Source: an uncultured Clostridia bacterium (GTDB lineage: Bacteria; Bacillota; Clostridia; Oscillospirales; Oscillospiraceae). From it: a stretch of 7,461 nt of DNA. The notes below the pieces were generated by a model. The model was given only the letters and a program-made list of their open reading frames with translations. It was not told where the DNA came from and searched no databases. Positions within the stretch are counted from its first letter, which is position 1. Each line of letters opens with the position of its first letter. This document shows, piece by piece, positions 4,701-7,461 of the stretch. A program made the position numbers and the translations under genes. The DNA lies in contig CALZCW010000026.1 of NCBI GenBank assembly GCA_945635805.1, positions 1 to 7,461 on the forward strand, written 5' to 3'.

Positions 4701-7236
4701 TGCAACACCGCGCGGCACCCTTTTGAACTATGAGGTCAAGCAGGGCGCGTATACCGACGGCAGTGAGAAACTCACTTTTGCAAGCGAGCTGACCACGGTA
4801 GGTGTTACTGCTGCGTATGAGCTTACCACCGACATCATGGTGGCCGGCTCCACCGGCAGGCTCTATGTTACTGCTGCTGACGGCTCTGCACCCGGCAGAG
4901 TGGAGATCTATCGCGCCGTCGAAGGCGGGGAGCCGATCCTCCTCGGCACGACCAACGCCGCCGGCGTACTCGTCACGAACAAGCTCTGTCAAAATGTTGG
5001 TGAGAGCTACACAATCTATGCCAAGGGTGCAGCGGGCTACTCCTTCCGCATCCGCGGCACGACGAACGGCATGGGCAGCAGTGAGGCCACGCCGAGCAAT
5101 ATCCGCCTGAATGCGGTGACCGATCCGACGACCACGCAGAGCATCACCTGGTTCAGTGTGCCGGAGTACACTGCAAAGAAAGCCGTTGTACAGTATGCCG
5201 AAGGTGCGCTTACAAAGGGCGATACGGTGGAATATGCCACTGCAACCGGCACAAGCGCTGTTTACTCCTTTAACAACGGCGCAAGCGACAGCAATGCCTC
5301 GCTGGTTAATACCGTCGTGCTTGAGAATCTCAAACCCAATACGACCTATCAGTACCGCGTAGGTGACGGCGTTGAGGGACATTGGTCCGAGCTTCGCCAG
5401 TTTACTACGGCGGAAGAGGGAGCTGACACCTCCTTCTTTGTCATGGGCGATGCCCAGCTCTCCGGCAGCGAGACTGCCGAATCGCCCGCGGTCATGCTCA
5501 TGGAGCAGATTGCGGAGAACGTTAACAAGGCAGAGGTCGATTTCGGTATTCAGACCGGAGACTTCATCGACATGGCGAACAGCCTGTCCCGCTGGGATCA
5601 GATCCTTGGTATTTTCGGCAACGAGTATCCGTCCACTCCGGTCGTGCAGGTTCTCGGCAATCATGAGTACTATGGCGACACGACGGGCAGGCTTGCCAAT
5701 GTGATTTTTGATCTGCCGGATAAGGACTATTATTCCGTGGAATACGGCAATGTTTATGTGGCAGTCATCAACTGCAATGCAAGTATCGAAGCAGCAGCAA
5801 AGTGGCTTGTTGAGGATGCCGCGAAGAGCGACTGCACATGGAAAGTGTTGACGCTCCATCAGCCGCCCTATTACACCAACCCGAAGGGCTCCTCTGATCC
5901 TTACAACAAGGTGATCCCCTCTGCGGCGGAAGCTGCCGGCATTGATTTTGTATTCTCCGGACATGACCATGCCTATGCGCGCACCGAGCCGATTTCGGCG
6001 GGTACGGTCAATGAGAAGAACGGCATTGTTTACTTCATCTGCGGCGACCTTGGCGAGAAGTCCCGCGACGCGAACTATGCGCCGGAGAACAATCCCGACT
6101 TCCATTTTGCAACAATCACGCAGGATTACGAAGCGGTTTATCTGCTGGCAAACTGCACGGATAAGGAGATGACCGTCACGGCGTATGACGCCGATGGCAC
6201 GGCCCTCGACACCTACACCAAGAAGCTGCCGGAGCAGCCGATTGATCCGCCCGATCCTCCCAAGCCTGAAGAGCATCATTATGCCTACGACCGCACGGCG
6301 GATAAGCTGATCTGCACCGATGCCGATTGTGCAGAGGAAGCACCGCAGGATTACACCGGTTGGGCGACTGATTTGAGCAGCGGCAAGGCCATGTATTTCC
6401 TCGGAGGCTCCTATAAGACCGGCTGGTTCCAGTTTGGAGAGGAGATCTATCACTTCGACAAGAAGACCGGTGAGGCGCATACCCTGACCGTCCTCGAGGA
6501 TATCAAGACGACCTGCTCCGAACAGGGCCACAAGTCTGTGAAGTGCGAGTGCGGCGAGACCTATTCCATGAACTATTCCCTGCCCGCAGGCCACATCAAT
6601 CAGTCAAAAACGACCGAGGCAGGCGAAACTTATTACGTCTGCACGCTGTGCGGCAGAACCTCCAAATACGACTTGACGTTCCTGGATGTTGAGGACACCG
6701 ATTGGTTTGCGCCTAATATTGAATACGTGGTTAAGGCAGGGCTGTTCCACGGCAGAAACGCAATGACTTTTGACCCGAATACCCCGATGAGCCGAGCGGA
6801 GCTTGTCACCGTTCTGTGGCGAAATGCCGGTAATCACGATTCGGAAAATGCTACCAATACGTCCTTTGTTGATTGCGCGACCAGTTCCTGGTATACCAAT
6901 GCGGTCAACTGGGCTGCAAAAGAGGGCATTGTCAACGGCGTCGGAGAGAATCGCTTCGATCCGGATGGCAAGGTGACCCGCGAGCAGTTGGCTACCATCC
7001 TCTTCCGCTATGCCAAGACGCTTGGCCGCAACACCGAGGCCAGAGCGGACTTTGCGGTCTTTAAAGACGGCAGCAAGGTCAGCTCCTGGGCGAAGGAAGC
7101 CATGCAGTGGGCGGTTGCCGAGGGCATCATCGCCGGCTCCAAGGACGGCGGCAAGCTGTACCTGGATCCTCAGGGCGAAGGCACCCGTGCGCAGGTTGCT
7201 ACCCTGCTGATGCGCTTCATCCAGAACGAGGAATAA
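1762..7236 (+). CDS. Giant secreted SLH-anchored phosphodiester glycosidase / metallophosphatase
   Basis: An 1824-residue secreted multidomain enzyme. Order: Sec signal peptide 1-28 (basic RALKR, hydrophobic core, cleavage near AFA|A); NAGPA-type phosphodiester glycosidase about 40-305; Ig-like domain about 312-397 (WSLADDSFGTIDSTG motif); second beta-sandwich about 400-497; jelly-roll, carbohydrate-binding-like module about 498-779 ending in YFDNFRVVYG; Ig-like about 785-888; cohesin-like beta-sandwich about 890-1017; another beta domain about 1020-1117; Fn3 1118-1217 and metallophosphoesterase about 1222-1489; Pro-rich linker 1490-1504; Cys-paired wall-type region 1505-1637; three SLH domains 1640-1824. 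It should sit on the cell wall via SLH binding to secondary wall polymer and act on extracellular phosphorylated glycans. It has its own promoter and structured leader, and a terminator hairpin follows. The domains at both ends are firm; the middle beta modules are called from strand-like patterns only. The two catalytic domains on one chain are the notable feature. Confidence 0.93.
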   Translation: MNHRALKRMVCFLLMMAMLLSLLPAAFAAEETRSMTAPTGKYIITQTDYPLTKGVTETQVILNNESGTAQVYGYMTTVEPGASVKLKASYGGYYTEGSTPESRAEAAKNLKWDLRTTTGQAADYEKATGETVIMATNADYYNMQTAQCCGYLIMEGNVVQTSGGSAEPYFAVLKNGKYAIRDYGTPTDDVEEAISGPFFLLRNGEIVANPADTTLAPRNSIGLKADGTIVTFLADGRAGMSIGMTVYEVAQMMKEQGVVDAIYLDGGGSATVASRHEGSDKLSIQNHPSDGPERVVASTLLLVSTAEETGTFDHAALTPKNEVYMAGAQVQFLANGVDAGGYPSEIPTTAKWSLADDSFGTIDSTGLFQSNGTCGTVTVNLVISNKVVGTTSIEIQEPDEVFFPADSLNLAFNATSDLDLTVKYQSRLVNLGGVFLDWKINPLTEGKTAEEIGSFNGNLFTTVKAKETLKAEITVSYTKSDSTVLSDTITVEIGRMPEVFMDFEGKSGMSCAQYDWADARFYPEGWTPAEPITFMGYNAEKGGLDMITEAGPFFVDDWYNSNENGTLRYPSSTMFGAAGYELYTDHAGVMMKDSAVASYANAENGEVRFGEGSLRFDFDYSELKDGYKNVNCWVFITGDSYRSNPESSHAIKFDGTPSGLGCWVYAPEGTPNFWLWTKISYYNEDGVLKSANIHFKTQEGRNLQYTGIYWDGWMYCEADLTPYAKYVTPEHPLMIADGDYFINVTFIPGGSANENGTKIPMGDFAKGTLYFDNFRVVYGDTIDDMENPVISELSANGKTLGEETTTLDNGTVNITASFSDPVSDNATGIKTEKTALYIDGLKQDLTKSTETEAAAVVTLPNGTHSILLTVADGFGNVTKVTRYITIEDASSTFGTVSVQGESTAVLGESYVLTMDIAGSELVSELSATIALNNSFGEPTVTFENGYTGTASYENGNLTVNAAAETPKSGTAVKITFAVDPATPRGTLLNYEVKQGAYTDGSEKLTFASELTTVGVTAAYELTTDIMVAGSTGRLYVTAADGSAPGRVEIYRAVEGGEPILLGTTNAAGVLVTNKLCQNVGESYTIYAKGAAGYSFRIRGTTNGMGSSEATPSNIRLNAVTDPTTTQSITWFSVPEYTAKKAVVQYAEGALTKGDTVEYATATGTSAVYSFNNGASDSNASLVNTVVLENLKPNTTYQYRVGDGVEGHWSELRQFTTAEEGADTSFFVMGDAQLSGSETAESPAVMLMEQIAENVNKAEVDFGIQTGDFIDMANSLSRWDQILGIFGNEYPSTPVVQVLGNHEYYGDTTGRLANVIFDLPDKDYYSVEYGNVYVAVINCNASIEAAAKWLVEDAAKSDCTWKVLTLHQPPYYTNPKGSSDPYNKVIPSAAEAAGIDFVFSGHDHAYARTEPISAGTVNEKNGIVYFICGDLGEKSRDANYAPENNPDFHFATITQDYEAVYLLANCTDKEMTVTAYDADGTALDTYTKKLPEQPIDPPDPPKPEEHHYAYDRTADKLICTDADCAEEAPQDYTGWATDLSSGKAMYFLGGSYKTGWFQFGEEIYHFDKKTGEAHTLTVLEDIKTTCSEQGHKSVKCECGETYSMNYSLPAGHINQSKTTEAGETYYVCTLCGRTSKYDLTFLDVEDTDWFAPNIEYVVKAGLFHGRNAMTFDPNTPMSRAELVTVLWRNAGNHDSENATNTSFVDCATSSWYTNAVNWAAKEGIVNGVGENRFDPDGKVTREQLATILFRYAKTLGRNTEARADFAVFKDGSKVSSWAKEAMQWAVAEGIIAGSKDGGKLYLDPQGEGTRAQVATLLMRFIQNEE
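1879..2676 (+). other. Phosphodiester glycosidase (NAGPA) domain
   Basis: Residues about 40-305 of the surface enzyme. The family includes the lysosomal uncovering enzyme, which removes GlcNAc from GlcNAc-1-phospho-6-mannose, and bacterial homologues. Landmarks: Asn-Ala-Asp of NADYY at 137-141, APRNSIG at 216-222 (the family usually has a T-R-[TS]-A-I-G-like motif), LADGRAGMSIGM at 233-244, the hallmark LDGGGSATV starting at L264, and NHPSDGPERVV starting at N286. All hallmark segments are intact, so activity is expected. Substrate in this organism is unknown. Confidence 0.88.
2881..4080 (+). other. Lower-GC segment inside the surface enzyme gene (beta-sandwich plus jelly-roll)
   Basis: Hand counts of single 60-base rows give about 43% GC at 3061, 40% at 3181, 42% at 3661 and 35% at 3781, against 67% at 2641 and 62% at 4141. 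Glutamate codons shift to mostly GAA here, while GAG is more common on both sides. The segment covers roughly residues 374-773, the second Ig-like domain and the jelly-roll module, while the reading frame stays intact. This fits a module acquired by recombination, though a different translational constraint is possible. Edges are approximate. Confidence 0.6.
5113..6228 (+). other. Purple-acid-phosphatase-like module: Fn3 plus metallophosphoesterase
   Basis: Residues 1118-1489. The Fn3 part has the typical LKPNTTYQYRVGDG segment ending in FTTAEE (about 1206-1219). The catalytic part shows the dinuclear-metal motifs in order: GDAQ (D1230), TGDFID (D1267), LGNHE (N1300, H1301), LHQPP (H1366) and GHDH (H1401, H1403). 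This is a complete metallophosphoesterase site. In plant and mammalian purple acid phosphatases the second motif is GDxxY, where Tyr binds Fe(III); here that position is D1270, so the domain should not be a true purple enzyme and may use other metals. The expected reaction is hydrolysis of a phosphomonoester, or possibly a diester. Confidence 0.88.
6274..6672 (+). other. Cys-paired, cell-wall-repeat-like region
   Basis: Residues 1505-1637, between the Pro-rich linker and the SLH domains. It contains one choline/glucan-binding-like repeat (YKTGWFQFGEEIYHFD, about 1551-1566) and three Cys groups: C1518/C1523, C1585/C1595/C1597 and C1627/C1630. The pattern TCSEQGHKSVKCECG, then PAGH, then YYVCTLCG resembles the CxxCG...PAxGH repeats common in Clostridia surface proteins. 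The Cys pairs could form disulfides outside the cell or bind zinc; sequence cannot decide. Confidence 0.6.
6679..7233 (+). other. Three SLH domains (cell-wall anchor)
   Basis: SLH1 about 1640-1691 (FLDVEDTDWFAPNIEYVVKAG, SRAE at 1677-1680), SLH2 about 1701-1755 (TREQ at 1739-1742), SLH3 about 1763-1824 (TRAQ). Three copies is the usual functional number for binding secondary cell-wall polymer, so the enzyme should be displayed non-covalently on the outside. The canonical TRAE motif is varied in each copy. SLH1 and the start of SLH2 are less GC-rich (about 50% in row 6721, 43% in row 6841, by hand) than SLH3 (about 67% in row 7081). Confidence 0.9.
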
Positions 7237-7305
7237 GCTTTCCACAGGCCATTCAGACATCGGCTCGACGGCCGAAGGTTTGGAATGACAAAGAAACAGG
7301 CAAAA

Positions 7306-7338
7306 GGGCAGTGGCTCATTCGAGTCGCTGCCCTTGTT
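7306..7338 (+). terminator. Rho-independent terminator after the surface enzyme gene (possibly bidirectional)
   Basis: A 12-bp stem pairs GGGCAGTGGCTC (7306-7317) with GAGTCGCTGCCC (7322-7333), with two G-U pairs and the loop ATTC. It is followed by TTGTT, a modest U-tract. It lies 69 bases past the stop. Read on the other strand the stem is followed by TTTTG, so it may also back up the convergent gene's terminator. Confidence 0.7.
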
Positions 7339-7347
7339 GCATATCGC

Positions 7348-7382
7348 AAAAAATGCCCACCGGCCGTATCGCCGGTGGGCAT
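7348..7382 (-). terminator. Rho-independent terminator of the convergent ABC-type gene
   Basis: A perfect 12-bp stem pairs 7353-7364 (ATGCCCACCGGC) with 7371-7382, with a 6-base loop. On the minus strand the helix runs into six U residues (A-run at 7348-7353). It starts 17 bases after the minus-strand stop at 7400-7402, ideal placement for termination of that gene. Confidence 0.88.
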
Positions 7383-7399
7383 GATGTTTGCCGAAAAGA

Positions 7400-7461
7400 T
7401 CAAATCGCGTACTGGCTGGTATAGATCTGATAGTAGAAGCCGCGCTTTTCCAGCAGCTCCC
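7400..7461 (-). CDS. C-terminal end of a probable ABC exporter ATP-binding/permease protein (partial)
   Basis: The minus strand is open from the window edge to a TGA at 7400-7402, giving 19 complete codons that read ELLEKRGFYYQIYTSQYAI. This closely follows the extreme C-terminus of fused permease-ATPase ABC exporters, where a (H/Q)xELLxxxGxYxxLYxxQ(F/Y) helix follows the H-loop. A classical terminator follows immediately, which supports it being a real gene end. The gene runs toward the surface enzyme gene tail to tail. Because only 19 residues are visible, subfamily and substrate cannot be given. Confidence 0.72.
   Translation of the reverse strand, partial: ELLEKRGFYYQIYTSQYAI

Noticed and set aside
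3121..6594. 1157-codon minus-strand open frame as a real gene
   Set aside because: Its codons align exactly with those of the well-supported plus-strand enzyme. Its translation shows no recognisable domain and low-complexity Arg/Gly/Ile/Val composition typical of antisense shadows.
7260..7275. Small hairpin TCGGC/GCCGA after the surface gene
   Set aside because: A 5-bp stem with no following U-tract is too weak to call a terminator; the 7306 hairpin is far better.
1..7461. CRISPR array, tRNA or rRNA gene, insertion sequence or attachment site
   Set aside because: I saw no spaced direct repeats, cloverleaf-like segment, transposase motif or terminal inverted repeats anywhere in the window.

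Overview
The window looks like a chromosomal segment of a moderately GC-rich Gram-positive Clostridia-type bacterium, most plausibly a gut Oscillospiraceae or relative. Three things suggest this: strong GGAGG-type ribosome sites, a sigma-A style promoter, and a very large secreted protein anchored by three S-layer homology (SLH) domains, with many beta-sandwich modules typical of surface proteins from this group. The taxon is inferred; no rRNA or marker gene is present.

Layout. (1) Positions 1-609 (+) hold the 3' part of a gene whose product ends in a CYTH (triphosphate tunnel) domain, preceded by what looks like the tail of an AAA-type P-loop ATPase domain. (2) Positions 641-1576 (+) encode a complete PfkB/ribokinase-family kinase, 31 bases downstream and probably in the same operon. 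(3) Positions 1577-1761 carry no convincing terminator. They hold an A/T-rich tract, a near-consensus promoter (TTGCAA-17-TATACT) and a leader of about 100 bases that can fold into a closed multi-helix structure starting at the predicted transcript 5' end. (4) Positions 1762-7236 (+) encode an 1824-residue secreted protein: signal peptide, phosphodiester glycosidase (NAGPA/uncovering-enzyme type), several Ig-like and jelly-roll modules, a purple-acid-phosphatase-like Fn3 plus metallophosphoesterase pair, a Pro-rich linker, a Cys-paired wall-type region, and three SLH domains. (5) Positions 7237-7399 hold two strong hairpins acting as convergent terminators. (6) Positions 7400-7461 (-) are the last 19 codons of a convergent gene that reads as an ABC exporter.

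The most interesting object is the giant surface enzyme. It joins a hydrolase expected to remove a sugar from a phosphodiester, leaving a phosphomonoester, to a metallophosphatase that could then remove that phosphate, all on one wall-anchored polypeptide. This suggests a two-step uncover-then-dephosphorylate machine for phosphodiester-decorated glycans such as teichoic acid, capsule, yeast phosphomannan or host phosphoglycans. The middle of the gene (about 2880-4080) is clearly less GC-rich than its flanks, suggesting mosaic assembly. The structured 5' leader is a candidate regulatory RNA or mRNA stabiliser that I do not recognise. The upstream CYTH domain has lost its signature acidic residues and may have lost triphosphate-metal chemistry.
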